Made by a program: the position numbers and the translations under genes. Shown here piece after piece: positions 6,857-14,816 of a DNA stretch of 41,320 bases (positions are counted from its first letter, which is position 1; each line of letters starts with the position of its first letter). The notes below the pieces were generated by a model that had not been told where the DNA came from, searched no databases, and saw only the letters and a list, made by a program, of their open reading frames with translations. Source of the DNA: Angelakisella sp. (lineage in GTDB: Bacteria; Bacillota; Clostridia; Oscillospirales; Ruminococcaceae); the NCBI GenBank assembly GCA_020024555.1, contig JAHHTQ010000016.1:1-41320 (forward strand), in the 5' to 3' direction.

Positions 6857-8125
6857 TTATAATGTGATTAACCCTTTGTTTAGCATTTGTTGCGCAGATA
6901 GCATAACTCCTATTTTGCCTGTCGGATAAGTGAGCCCTCCCTGTAACCATGCCGCAAACGGCGGACGGATAGGCGCATCTGCGGAAAGCTCAATGGAAGC
7001 GCCCATAGTAAACGCGCCAGCCGCCATTATTACTTCGCTGTCATATCCCGGCATTGCCCACGGTTCAGGTGTAACATAAGCGTCAACAGGTGAACCGCTC
7101 TGTATACCTTGACAAAAAGCAACTAAATTCTCTTTGTTTTCACAAAGAACAGATTGTATAATATCCGTACGTGGTTCGTTATATTTCGGTAGCACTCCAA
7201 AGCCAAGTTCTTCATAAAAGGCTGACGCAAATATTGCTGTTTTCACAGCGTTGCAAACTACCTGTGGAGCCATATACAGTCCCAAATACATAGCGCGTAG
7301 GTTATCAAGGGTACAGCCAACCTCTTTGCCCATTCCGGGACAAGTCAGTCTATAACCGCATTGTTCCACAAGGTCTTTGCGTCCTGCTATATATCCGCCT
7401 GTGGGCGCTATACCGCCACCTAAATTTTTGATTAATGAGCCTGCCAGTAGGTCTGCGCCTACCTGTGTAGGCTCTAATTTTTCAACAAGCTCACCATAAC
7501 AGTTATCTACCATAATTATAACATTTGGATTGCTGTCCTTTGCCGTATCGCAAATTTGTTTTATTGTATCGATAGACAGTGAAGGACGCAAGGAATAGCC
7601 ACGTGAACGTTGTATATATATCATTTTGGCTGTTTTCGCAGCGTTTGCTATCTCCGGTAGTTTTGGCGTACCATCATCGTTCAGCTCTATTTTTTCGTAT
7701 TTTATACCATATTCAAGTAATGAACCGATATTTTTTTCGCCACGTATTCCTATTGTTTCTTCCAGTGTGTCGTAAGGGTCACCTGTGACAGATACCATTT
7801 TGTCTTGCGGACGAAGTACGCCGAAAAGAGCTGTTGCCAGCGCGTGCGTACCTGATACGAATGTATGACGTACAAGGGCATCTTCCGTACCGAAAATTTG
7901 CGCGTATACTCGGTCTAGGTCATCTCTGCCTTTATCGTCATAGCCGTATCCTGTTGTACCTTTAAAGTTAGCATCACTTACACGGTTTTCTATAAATGCA
8001 TTTAAAACTTTTGCCGAATTATATTCATAATTTTTTTCAACAGCAAGCAGAGCGTCTTTTGCTTTTTCCTCTGCTCTGTTTGCTATATCTATTAATTTTT
8101 TGTCTATATTAAAAAAACTTTGCAT
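6857..8125 (-). CDS. methionine gamma-lyase/aluminium-resistance family PLP protein
   Basis: The protein of 422 residues is a fold-type I PLP enzyme of the cystathionine beta-lyase-like family often annotated as involved in aluminium resistance. PLP contacts are visible: TFVSGTHALATALF (88-101), D207 in MVDNCYGE and the likely Schiff-base lysine K233 in SLIKNLGGG. The glycine-rich GGGIAPTGGYIAGR after it is typical of this family. The physiological substrate is unknown; C-S lyase activity on sulphur amino acids is a family-level guess. It follows glk by 24 nt and probably shares its promoter. It converges on the AlkD gene without a visible terminator between them. Confidence 0.85.
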   Translation of the reverse strand: MQSFFNIDKKLIDIANRAEEKAKDALLAVEKNYEYNSAKVLNAFIENRVSDANFKGTTGYGYDDKGRDDLDRVYAQIFGTEDALVRHTFVSGTHALATALFGVLRPQDKMVSVTGDPYDTLEETIGIRGEKNIGSLLEYGIKYEKIELNDDGTPKLPEIANAAKTAKMIYIQRSRGYSLRPSLSIDTIKQICDTAKDSNPNVIIMVDNCYGELVEKLEPTQVGADLLAGSLIKNLGGGIAPTGGYIAGRKDLVEQCGYRLTCPGMGKEVGCTLDNLRAMYLGLYMAPQVVCNAVKTAIFASAFYEELGFGVLPKYNEPRTDIIQSVLCENKENLVAFCQGIQSGSPVDAYVTPEPWAMPGYDSEVIMAAGAFTMGASIELSADAPIRPPFAAWLQGGLTYPTGKIGVMLSAQQMLNKGLITL

Positions 8126-8149
8126 TTTAATACTTATATTCCTTTATAG

Positions 8150-9091
8150 TTATTTTTTGTATTTTGAGTAAAGTGCGGCGCCTATAATGCCTGCGTCATT
8201 ACCAAGTGAGCATGTAACAACCTTTGTGTATTCACCTGTTGGCAGTGGGTATTGTTCTCTTTGCATATATTCATTAAGTGGTTTTGTAAGTCTTTCTCCT
8301 TGCGCGCAGATACCACCGCCAAGACAAATGATATCAGGACGTAGAGTATTACCGATATCAACAAGTCCGCAACCAACATAGTTTATATATGTATCAAAAA
8401 CTTTTTTTGCAACTTCGTCATCTCTGTCCATAGCGTCAAAAACAGTTTTGCCGTTTACTTTGCCAGCGTTTTCGTTTGCCACTTCCCAAAGTTTTGAAGT
8501 TGGATTTTCGTCCATTGCTTTTTTTGTTTGTCTAATTAGCGCTGTTGCGGAAGCATAACTTTCATAGCAACCTTTTCTACCGCAGTTGCAAGGTTCACCG
8601 TCATACACTATAACCATATGACCACCTTCGCTTGGTATAATATCAGAGCCTATAATAATACCTGTACCGACACCTGTACCGAGCGTTACAGCGACACATT
8701 TATTATATCCCTTTGCGCTACCTGCTTTTGCTTCGCCGAAAGCGGCGGCATCAGCATCGTTGCAAACATAAGTAGGCACACCCATTTTTTCTGTAAGATA
8801 TTCACCAATATTTACGTTTCTTAAATTTAGATTACAAATAAAGCTGATTGTTGAATTTGTAACATCTACCTGTCCGGGAGCGCCAATACCTATACCGCTA
8901 AGTTCTTCTGTTTTAATATTGTTTTCCTTTAAAAATTCTTTGCAGAAATTCTCGATTGTTGAGCATAGTCCTTCTGTTGTTGTGGATTGTGGTGTAGGCG
9001 TAGAGTTTGTTGCTATTAGTTTTTCCTCATCGTTGACAATACCAACAGCAATATTTGTGCCTCCAAGGTCGATTCCAAGATAGTAATTCAT
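8150..9091 (-). CDS. glk: ROK-family glucokinase
   Basis: The protein of 313 residues shows the ROK architecture. The ATP phosphate motif DLGGTN is at 8-13, the catalytic Asp is in NDADAAAFGE (D112), the second ATP loop is LGTGVGTG (137-144), and the ROK zinc site comprises H158 and cysteines 168, 170 and 175 (CNCGRKGC). The enzyme phosphorylates glucose, or a related hexose, with ATP to feed glycolysis. The ATG is preceded by GGAGG at 10 nt. A perfect sigma-A promoter lies 40-65 bp upstream and the next gene follows by 24 nt, so glk leads a two-gene unit. Activity on other sugars such as N-acetylmannosamine cannot be excluded from sequence. Confidence 0.92.
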   Translation of the reverse strand: MNYYLGIDLGGTNIAVGIVNDEEKLIATNSTPTPQSTTTEGLCSTIENFCKEFLKENNIKTEELSGIGIGAPGQVDVTNSTISFICNLNLRNVNIGEYLTEKMGVPTYVCNDADAAAFGEAKAGSAKGYNKCVAVTLGTGVGTGIIIGSDIIPSEGGHMVIVYDGEPCNCGRKGCYESYASATALIRQTKKAMDENPTSKLWEVANENAGKVNGKTVFDAMDRDDEVAKKVFDTYINYVGCGLVDIGNTLRPDIICLGGGICAQGERLTKPLNEYMQREQYPLPTGEYTKVVTCSLGNDAGIIGAALYSKYKK

Positions 9092-9129
9092 CGCAGATTT
9101 TCCTCCAAATTATAAATTTATCAGATTTC

Positions 9130-9158
9130 ATTATATAGTTTTTTGTGTTTTTTTTCAA
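9130..9158 (-). promoter_or_regulatory. sigma-A promoter of glk
   Basis: On the minus strand TTGAAA (9158-9153), a 17-bp spacer and TATAAT (9135-9130) precede glk. The start of transcription is expected near 9123, giving a leader of about 32 nt. Confidence 0.8.
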
Positions 9159-9177
9159 TAGATATATAAATTTTATC

Positions 9178-9214
9178 AAAAAAAACCTTATCTTATTAAT
9201 TAAATAAGATAAGG
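9178..9214 (-). terminator. intrinsic terminator downstream of bactofilin and repeat copy 1
   Basis: CCTTATCTTATT (9186-9197) pairs perfectly with AATAAGATAAGG (9203-9214). On the minus strand the stem is followed by TTTTTTT. It separates the bactofilin transcript, which would include repeat copy 1, from the glk promoter. Confidence 0.85.
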
Positions 9215-9430
9215 CAGACTGTCAAAAAAACTATTACCGAAAAAATATGTACAAAAGGGGTAATTTCAAAGAAACTTTTTCTTTTGCAAAAAAAGTTTCC
9301 TCTTTTGGTATTTATGCCAAAATTCACATTCAAAAATGCGTTTGCACGGCAAAAGCCTTCCGTTTTCTGCGGAAAACTTTTATAGATTTCGTCATTATGA
9401 CGAATATCTATACCTTTTTTGACACGCTGT
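9215..9430 (-). repeat. dispersed multi-hairpin repeat, copy 1
   Basis: The core at 9258-9430 is the reverse-strand counterpart of copies at 35634-35886 and 41246-41320. It holds consecutive dyads: GAAACTTTTT/AAAAAGTTTC (9271-9299), TTTTGGTAT/ATGCCAAAA (9303-9322), GTTTTC/GAAAAC (9362-9377) and TTCGTCAT/ATGACGAA (9388-9404, extended by TATAGA/TCTATA). The ends carry inverted TGTCAAAAAA/TTTTTTGACA. Copy 1 lacks about 50 bp present in copy 2. An open frame across it (9247-9432) is an artefact of the repeat. It resembles a MITE or large REP-type element. Confidence 0.85.
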
Positions 9431-9452
9431 AAGATAAGGAATAATATGAATA

Positions 9453-9884
9453 TTAAACTTCTACTGTTTTATCATCACTTGTTGGAAGTTCTTTGTTTTT
9501 TGGTGGAATACTCTTGTATTCAAGTCCTTCCATACCGTTATTTGTCTTACACATACCGTCAATCATAGAACCGATTTCCATAGAGATATCATTTGATATA
9601 ATATTACCGTGTAGATAACCGCCTGATACAAATTGTGTTTTTTGCTGAACGTTTACGTCACCGTTTATTTTTCCTGCTACGTATAGATTGCCGGCATTTA
9701 TATTTCCGTCGACAAATCCTTTTGTGCCGACAATAACGTGTCCTGATGAACGTATATCACCTTTAACTGTTCCTTCGACTTTCAGACTTGATTCTGTTGT
9801 TATAATTCCTTCAAAAGTTGTGTTTTCTCCAATAACAGTATTTATTTCAGCCTCAGCTTGTTTTGTATTTTTTTTCGCTAACAT
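9453..9884 (-). CDS. bactofilin family cytoskeletal protein
   Basis: The protein has 143 residues. The central part, about 20-115, is a right-handed beta-helix with the repeating small-residue and glycine pattern of bactofilins (VEGTVKGDIRSSGHVIVG, GNLYVAGKINGDV, GGYLHGNI). Short polar tails flank it: N-terminal residues rich in Lys and Gln, and a C-terminal segment after KSIPPK. Bactofilins self-assemble into filaments or sheets near the membrane and recruit wall-modifying enzymes. The gene is monocistronic, with a TTGAAA-17-TATAAT promoter, a cre-like site just downstream of the -10, and a repeat element between its stop codon and terminator. Confidence 0.92.
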   Translation of the reverse strand: MLAKKNTKQAEAEINTVIGENTTFEGIITTESSLKVEGTVKGDIRSSGHVIVGTKGFVDGNINAGNLYVAGKINGDVNVQQKTQFVSGGYLHGNIISNDISMEIGSMIDGMCKTNNGMEGLEYKSIPPKNKELPTSDDKTVEV

Positions 9885-9974
9885 AAAAAATTTCCTTTCT
9901 ATAAATAGTTATAAATCTTTAATTTAAATAAAAATTGTCATAATAAGCAAAAATACCATTTAATTTTTATTATT

Positions 9975-9989
9975 AAAAAGCGTTTACAT
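9975..9989 (-). promoter_or_regulatory. cre-like site downstream of the bactofilin promoter
   Basis: The minus strand reads ATGTAAACGCTTTTT, one mismatch from the CcpA operator consensus WTGWAARCGYWWWCW. It overlaps the expected start of transcription of the bactofilin gene, where a bound CcpA would block transcription. The sequence match is direct; regulation is inferred. Confidence 0.45.
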
Positions 9990-9997
9990 CTAAATAT

Positions 9998-10026
9998 ATT
10001 ATAATATGAAAATTTTAATATTTCAA
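9998..10026 (-). promoter_or_regulatory. sigma-A promoter of bactofilin gene
   Basis: On the minus strand TTGAAA (10026-10021), a 17-bp spacer and TATAAT (10003-9998) form a near-perfect promoter. It gives a leader of about 105 nt. Confidence 0.8.
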
Positions 10027-10100
10027 GTAAAAAAATACAATAATTTGCATTTAATTAAATTATTTTTAGTACATAATTTGTAGAAAAATAAAATTTATTA

Positions 10101-10733
10101 TTATTTTATAAGTTTATATGCCGGTGTATTTATAATATTTAAAAATCTTTCAAATATTTCTACGCTTGCAAATGCCATTTTATAGTTTGGATAGTCTTTT
10201 AAGCTTAACAATTTATTTGTAATATCGGTAGATTTCATACTGCAACAATCAACGCACATAGGCGGATACATAACACACCACCAGTTTTTCCCTTTCCCGC
10301 TACCAAGTTCTATTCTAAGCGCGGTAAATCTTCCTGAGGGCATAATTAGTTTATCATAAGTTCTTGTATCTACAAATGTATTTTCTTCAATAGATACTTT
10401 GACTGTTTGATTTACGTTATTTTCTGCAAGTACTCTTTCGGCTATATTTTTAAATATATCTAAATTCTTTTCGGCTTGTTTTTTTGCCTCGTCCAAATTT
10501 GCAGTATTCTCAAATAAATATCCTGCCTCATCAAGTATGGCATCACGCACCATAAGTTTTATTTGTTGGTCTTCCGCACTGTCAGAATTAGCGGGAATAT
10601 GTAGACGCAACACATCATTTTGCAAAGATTTACATTCACTGTAAAATGGCATAAAACAAGTTATAATAACGGATATTATAAGTCCCAAAAATAGAGCAAG
10701 TTCAAATTTACTTATATTTTTTGATGATTTCAT
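10101..10733 (-). CDS. spoIIR: stage II sporulation protein R
   Basis: The protein of 210 residues has an N-terminal hydrophobic segment (about 11-30) and the SpoIIR hallmarks LRLHIPANSDSAEDQQIKLMVRDAIL and, later, GSGKGKNWWCVMYPPMC. SpoIIR is made in the forespore, crosses to the intermembrane space and triggers SpoIIGA to process pro-sigma-E in the mother cell. Its presence argues for a spore former or a recent descendant of one. A sigma-F promoter would be expected; GGAAAAAATTA on the minus strand at 10782-10772 faintly resembles a -10, but I do not call it. The protein ends shortly after the family domain, a normal length. Confidence 0.93.
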   Translation of the reverse strand: MKSSKNISKFELALFLGLIISVIITCFMPFYSECKSLQNDVLRLHIPANSDSAEDQQIKLMVRDAILDEAGYLFENTANLDEAKKQAEKNLDIFKNIAERVLAENNVNQTVKVSIEENTFVDTRTYDKLIMPSGRFTALRIELGSGKGKNWWCVMYPPMCVDCCSMKSTDITNKLLSLKDYPNYKMAFASVEIFERFLNIINTPAYKLIK

Positions 10734-10855
10734 AGTTTTTCTGTCCTTTCAACCAAAAGTATTTTTATTGTTAATTTTTTCCAAAGTGTCTTACTTATAG
10801 TATTATCAAACAAAAATTTTTTAATCATCAACATAAAAAAATTAAATTAGAGTTA

Positions 10856-11965
10856 TTAAATAAAATAAAAGTTATTGTCCCATGCAGGAAAATAAGGGTG
10901 ATGTCTGAAATAAACCTTATATTCGCTGTTAATACTTTTTAAAAGAAGCGGTATTTTAAAAATATCTTCGCTACGGTGATACCCTGCGATATTAAGTTTG
11001 GGTTTATAAGTTTCAAGCGTATTTTTTGCGCCCATTATTCCTTCATATTCTGCGCCCTCTATATCCATTTTTAAATATGTTATTGGTCTATTGTTAAGTA
11101 TATTGTCAACTGAATTTGCCTTTATATCCACAAGTTTTTTTGGTACAATATCAAATTCGGTAATACTTTGAAGTCGTGAGTTTCTGCCGGCGCGTTTAGC
11201 AAAATGCAGTGTTTCTTCTTTGCGCCATGCAGCCATATTGTATATATCTGTGTTTTTTATATTTTCACAGTGTATTTCCAATTTTTTGAATGTTTTTTCG
11301 TCTGCTTCCATTGCGTATATCTTATTATATTTATTGTTTGTATATCGCAAAAATTCATCTATTGTGTCGCCACGATATGCGCCCAAATCGCAAAATATTT
11401 CGGTATCACTCAGTCTTAGAACATTATTGAATACTTCGTCCTTGTCTGTTTCCATTTCCCACAAATATTTACTTTCGCCCGATATTTTGTATTTTAGAGT
11501 ATTTAGAAATACAAGCTTAGATTGACTGTCTGCCATAACTTCGTATGCTTTGACAAGACTGTCGATATTTTTTCGCGCAAATTCTTTTGTGAAAATATTT
11601 TCGCCGACAACGGGTAAATCAGGTATATATAGCGTATGATGTTGTGACATATCTTTTATTCTGTTCATAACATCAGGCAGTGAGGAGGCAAAGGCAACCA
11701 CAATAATAAAATCTTCGTAGTCGTTTTTTATTTCGGAAAAGGATTTCACACGTTTATTGTGAAAGCTGTGACCACGGACAAACCCGTCGCTTGCGAAAAA
11801 ATCGGCATAGTCTATATTGTAGTAAGAAAAAACTTTTAGCAGTTTTTCCGCGCCGTCCCCCATTCCGTAAATACATATAGGCAAAGATGTTTTTTGCAAT
11901 TTTTCTATCAGCGAAGGGGTGTTTTCTATGCAGTCTTTTATTATGTTATAATTTGTATTTTCCAT
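10856..11965 (-). CDS. FkbM family methyltransferase with N-terminal extension
   Basis: The protein has 369 residues. The C-terminal part, from about 190, is an FkbM-type SAM-dependent methyltransferase: CDLGAYRGDTIDEFL is motif I, YAMEADEKTFKKLE follows, and YLKMDIEGAEYEGIMGA is the family signature. The first 150 residues form a separate Rossmann-like unit (ICIYGMGDGAEKLLK, then IIVVAF), as seen in glycan- and nucleotide-sugar-associated FkbM proteins. These enzymes often O-methylate sugars or polyketides; the acceptor here is unknown. GAGG lies 7 nt before the ATG. It follows the PfkB terminator, with no clear promoter of its own. Confidence 0.85.
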   Translation of the reverse strand: MENTNYNIIKDCIENTPSLIEKLQKTSLPICIYGMGDGAEKLLKVFSYYNIDYADFFASDGFVRGHSFHNKRVKSFSEIKNDYEDFIIVVAFASSLPDVMNRIKDMSQHHTLYIPDLPVVGENIFTKEFARKNIDSLVKAYEVMADSQSKLVFLNTLKYKISGESKYLWEMETDKDEVFNNVLRLSDTEIFCDLGAYRGDTIDEFLRYTNNKYNKIYAMEADEKTFKKLEIHCENIKNTDIYNMAAWRKEETLHFAKRAGRNSRLQSITEFDIVPKKLVDIKANSVDNILNNRPITYLKMDIEGAEYEGIMGAKNTLETYKPKLNIAGYHRSEDIFKIPLLLKSINSEYKVYFRHHPYFPAWDNNFYFI

Positions 11966-11984
11966 AACTAATCCTCTTTTTTAT

Positions 11985-12025
11985 AAAATAAACGAGACGA
12001 CTAATTTTTTTATTAATCATCTCGT
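11985..12025 (-). terminator. intrinsic terminator of the PfkB kinase gene
   Basis: ACGAGACGACTAAT (11992-12005) and ATTAATCATCTCGT (12012-12025) form a long stem with two G-U or mismatched positions. The minus-strand continuation TTTATTTTAT supplies the T tract. Confidence 0.75.
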
Positions 12026-12036
12026 AAATAATTGAA

Positions 12037-12972
12037 TTATACTTTTTCTATATAAACTTGTTGCAAAATATTTGCATACGATAGTTTTGGCGGTGGGTTT
12101 GTTCCTTCTGTCAAGCATGCGGCTGTGCCGAAAGCGGCAGCCACTCTTAATGCTTTTTCTATACTTTTGCCTTCTTGCAAAGCGTAGATAAAGCCCGCAA
12201 GGGAACAGTCACCTGCGCCGACTGTTGAGCATACATCGATTGATGGCACCAATATGCGCATAGATGGATTTTCGGTAGATGTATAGTATATACCGTCTGC
12301 GCCGGCGCTAACTATACAGTGAGTGATACCGTTACTGTTAAGTTCTTTACCGAAATCAATAACATCTTGCTCAGATACAAGTTGTCTTTGAGCTATGTGA
12401 CAGGCTTCTTCAAGGTTTGGCTTAACAATAAAAGGTTTGATTTTTATTATTTCTTCCATTGACAGTGAAGAAGTGTCTATGGATATCTTTGCGCCCAAAC
12501 TGTCTATATGTTTACATATAGACATAAACACATTTGGAGATATACCACGTGGCAACTTGCCGGAAATAACAACTAAACTGTTTTCAACAATTTCTTCCGA
12601 AAGAATATCCAGTATTTCCTGTATTTTTTCATGTTCTACACAAAAACCGTCACGCATAAGTCTTGTAACTGTGTGATCAGGTTGAACTATGCTTAAATTT
12701 TCACGGGTATAACCGTCTATTACAATAACCTTATAATTCATCTTTTCGTTTATCAGACGGTCTTCATATCGAAATATATTATGCTTGCCAAGTAATACGA
12801 TGGCTGTGCTTTCCACACCGTATGCACGCAAAGCGCGGGAAACATTCATACTTTTGCCGGCAGCATCATATCTTTCCGACTCTACAATATTATCGCCTGA
12901 ATGTAGAGTATCTGTCCATAGTGTAATGTCTATTGCAGGATTAAGAGATAAAGATATTATTTTATTGAACAT
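12037..12972 (-). CDS. PfkB-family sugar kinase, 1-phosphofructokinase/tagatose-6-phosphate kinase type
   Basis: The protein of 311 residues has the LacC/FruK layout: LSLNPAIDITLW at the N terminus, AAGKSMNVSRAL at about 37-48 for the sugar site, ISGKLPRGI and VKPNLEEA in the middle, and the catalytic anion-hole motif STVGAGDCSLAGF near 250-262, whose Asp is the base. Such enzymes phosphorylate fructose-1-phosphate or tagatose-6-phosphate. No PTS or lac/gat genes are adjacent, so the substrate is unresolved. AGGAG precedes the ATG. It lies 47 bp downstream of yebC, with a hairpin between. Confidence 0.88.
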   Translation of the reverse strand: MFNKIISLSLNPAIDITLWTDTLHSGDNIVESERYDAAGKSMNVSRALRAYGVESTAIVLLGKHNIFRYEDRLINEKMNYKVIVIDGYTRENLSIVQPDHTVTRLMRDGFCVEHEKIQEILDILSEEIVENSLVVISGKLPRGISPNVFMSICKHIDSLGAKISIDTSSLSMEEIIKIKPFIVKPNLEEACHIAQRQLVSEQDVIDFGKELNSNGITHCIVSAGADGIYYTSTENPSMRILVPSIDVCSTVGAGDCSLAGFIYALQEGKSIEKALRVAAAFGTAACLTEGTNPPPKLSYANILQQVYIEKV

Positions 12973-12991
12973 TATATGCTCCTATCTTAAT

Positions 12992-13025
12992 AAATAGTGG
13001 TTATTGTGATAAATAACCACTATTT
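12992..13025 (-). terminator. hairpin at the yebC stop codon, possible terminator
   Basis: AAATAGTGGTTAT (12992-13004) and ATAACCACTATTT (13013-13025) form a perfect 13-bp stem that includes the yebC stop codon. The minus-strand T tract is weak (TTTATT), so partial read-through into the kinase gene is plausible. Confidence 0.5.
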
Positions 13026-13763
13026 ATCATCTTGATTTTCCCAGTTGTGCCATACGTTTTGAACATCATCATTATCTTCCAATGTGTCGAGTAGTCTTGA
13101 CATTTTGATTTTTAGGTCAGGGTCATCAATAGCTGTTTCTGTTGATGGCAAATATTCAGCTTGCGCAGACAGAACTTTGTATTTTGTGTTTTTTTCAAGT
13201 TCCTCACGCAAGTTACCTACATTACCTGCGTCACAGTAAATTTCAAATACACCGTCGTCCATATTGACATCGTCACCGCCGATTTCAAGACAAATTTCAA
13301 GCGCCTTGTCTTCATCTGTTTCGTTGTCTTCGTTTTCTATAACAACTACACCTTTGCGTTCAAACATAAATGATACGCAACCTGTTTGTCCCATATTTCC
13401 GCCAAATTTATCAAAATAGTGACGCAAATCGCCTGCTGTACGGTTACGGTTATCTGTAAGTGTTTCTACCATTACAGCTACGCCGCATGGGCCGTAGCCT
13501 TCGTATATTAGCTCTTCAAAGTTTTCTTTATCGTCACCGCCGGCAGCTTTTTTGATACATCTGTCTATATTATCGTTAGGCATATTTGCAGCCTTTGCTT
13601 TTGCTATACAGTCACGCAATTTGCTGTTTGCTGACGGATCAGCTCCGCCTTGTTTAACTGCAACTGACATCTCTCTGGCTATTTTAGTAAAAACATTGGC
13701 TCTTTGAGCGTCAGACGCACCTTTTTTTCTTTTAATGGTACTCCATTTTGAATGTCCTGACAT
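13020..13763 (-). CDS. yebC: YebC/PmpR family regulator
   Basis: The protein of 247 residues is full length for the YebC/TACO1 family. It begins with the invariant MSGHSKWSTIKRKKG and continues with FTKIAREMSVAVKQGGADP and the MPNDNIDRCIKKAAGG segment. YebC proteins have been described as DNA-binding regulators, and some members assist ribosomes on proline-rich stretches; which applies here cannot be read from sequence. AAGGAG lies about 10 nt before the ATG. A TTGACA promoter is found about 95-125 bp upstream, in the region divergent from ccdA. Confidence 0.95.
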   Translation of the reverse strand: MSGHSKWSTIKRKKGASDAQRANVFTKIAREMSVAVKQGGADPSANSKLRDCIAKAKAANMPNDNIDRCIKKAAGGDDKENFEELIYEGYGPCGVAVMVETLTDNRNRTAGDLRHYFDKFGGNMGQTGCVSFMFERKGVVVIENEDNETDEDKALEICLEIGGDDVNMDDGVFEIYCDAGNVGNLREELEKNTKYKVLSAQAEYLPSTETAIDDPDLKIKMSRLLDTLEDNDDVQNVWHNWENQDDK

Positions 13764-13857
13764 TTTTGAATCTCCTTTAAAGTAAAAAATTGATTATTGA
13801 TATTTTTATTAGTATTTATAAATCTATTATTATAAAATAACTATCTCTCAAATAAAA

Positions 13858-13887
13858 ATTTTAACATTTATTAATGCTTGTTGTCAA
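13858..13887 (-). promoter_or_regulatory. sigma-A promoter of yebC
   Basis: On the minus strand TTGACA (13887-13882), an 18-bp spacer and TAAAAT (13863-13858) precede yebC by about 95 bp. Confidence 0.65.
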
Positions 13888-13986
13888 TGGATAAAATATA
13901 AACTTGAAATATACTATGTAGAAAAATGTATAATATTTCAATAAATATTGTATATCATAAACAATAATAGTATATAGATTATATTT

Positions 13987-14001
13987 TGTGATAATATCAC
14001 A
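13987..14001. promoter_or_regulatory. dyad TGTGATA-A-TATCACA upstream of ccdA
   Basis: Two perfect 7-bp arms surround a single central base. The site lies 107 bp before the ccdA start within the 344-bp yebC/ccdA divergent region, which otherwise contains only AT-rich promoter-like sequence. It resembles the TTGTGA/TCACA half-sites of Rex- or CRP-type regulators but with a 5-bp rather than 6-bp core. The regulator is unknown. Confidence 0.45.
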
Positions 14002-14107
14002 TACAAAATACATCTGATTACTATATAATAATTAAAATAATTATAATTGATTAATAGATTTTTTTGTGTTATATCAGTTAAAAAAATCAGTTAGGAGTTT
14101 AATAAAA

Positions 14108-14782
14108 ATGGAATATGCAGTTGCTTTCTTGGAAGGAATAATAACATTTATATCACCTTGCCTTCTTCCTATGCTTCCAATATATATTTCTTACTTTGCG
14201 GGTGGAAATACAGAAAACAATAAAAAGAAAACAATTACAAATGCCTTTGGTTTTATACTTGGCTTTACTTTTGTTTTTGTATTACTTGGGGCTTTTGCGG
14301 GAACATTGGGCAGCTTTTTAACAAAATATCAAACAGTTGTCAATATAGTAACCGGACTTATCGTAACTTTCTTTGGATTAAGTTTTATGGGTGTGTTTAA
14401 ATTTTCGATATTTAACGGTGGCGCAAAGAAAATGAATACCGGTAATTTGGGCTTTTTCTCATCAATGGTTTTCGGTATGATATTTTCTGTCGGTTGGACG
14501 CCGTGTGTGGGGGCTTTTCTGGGTTCTGCGCTTGTAATGGCGTCTCAGCAGGGTTCTGCAACAAAGGGTATTTTGATGTTGCTTTTTTATTCGATAGGTT
14601 TGGGAATACCATTCTTTATAAGCGCTGTATTAATAGATAAATTAAAGAGCACATTTGATTTTATAAAGAGAAATTATAAGATTATTAACACTGTATCGGG
14701 CGTATTGTTGATAATAGTAGGTATACTTATGATGACAGGCGGGTTTGGATATTTTCTGTCATTTTTTGCGGTACAGTCATAA
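14108..14782 (+). CDS. ccdA: CcdA-type transmembrane thiol-disulfide reductase
   Basis: The product from ATG 14108 has 224 residues; TTAGGAG precedes this start, while an upstream ATG at 14066 has no ribosome binding site. It has about six membrane segments and the two conserved cysteines of the CcdA/DsbD-beta core: C18 in ISPCLLP and C133 in GWTPCVGA. CcdA passes reducing equivalents from cytoplasmic thioredoxin across the membrane to extracytoplasmic thioredoxin-like proteins, used for cytochrome c maturation or, in spore formers, cortex-stage processes. The likely acceptor is encoded 34 bp downstream. Confidence 0.93.
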   Translation: MEYAVAFLEGIITFISPCLLPMLPIYISYFAGGNTENNKKKTITNAFGFILGFTFVFVLLGAFAGTLGSFLTKYQTVVNIVTGLIVTFFGLSFMGVFKFSIFNGGAKKMNTGNLGFFSSMVFGMIFSVGWTPCVGAFLGSALVMASQQGSATKGILMLLFYSIGLGIPFFISAVLIDKLKSTFDFIKRNYKIINTVSGVLLIIVGILMMTGGFGYFLSFFAVQS

Positions 14783-14816
14783 CAAAATAATATAGATATA
14801 AAAAAAGAGGTAAAAT

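Noticed and set aside
9247..9432. A 61-codon open frame in repeat copy 1, and a 64-codon frame at 35693-35887 on the minus strand, sharing GNFKETFS
   Set aside because: The peptide similarity follows from the shared DNA repeat. The frames diverge after the first third because of indels, and neither has a convincing ribosome binding site, so they are not a protein family.
10734..10855. Sigma-F promoter for spoIIR (GGAAAAAATTA with CTATA upstream)
   Set aside because: The spacing is 13 bp and the -35 is poor; the match is too weak in AT-rich sequence.
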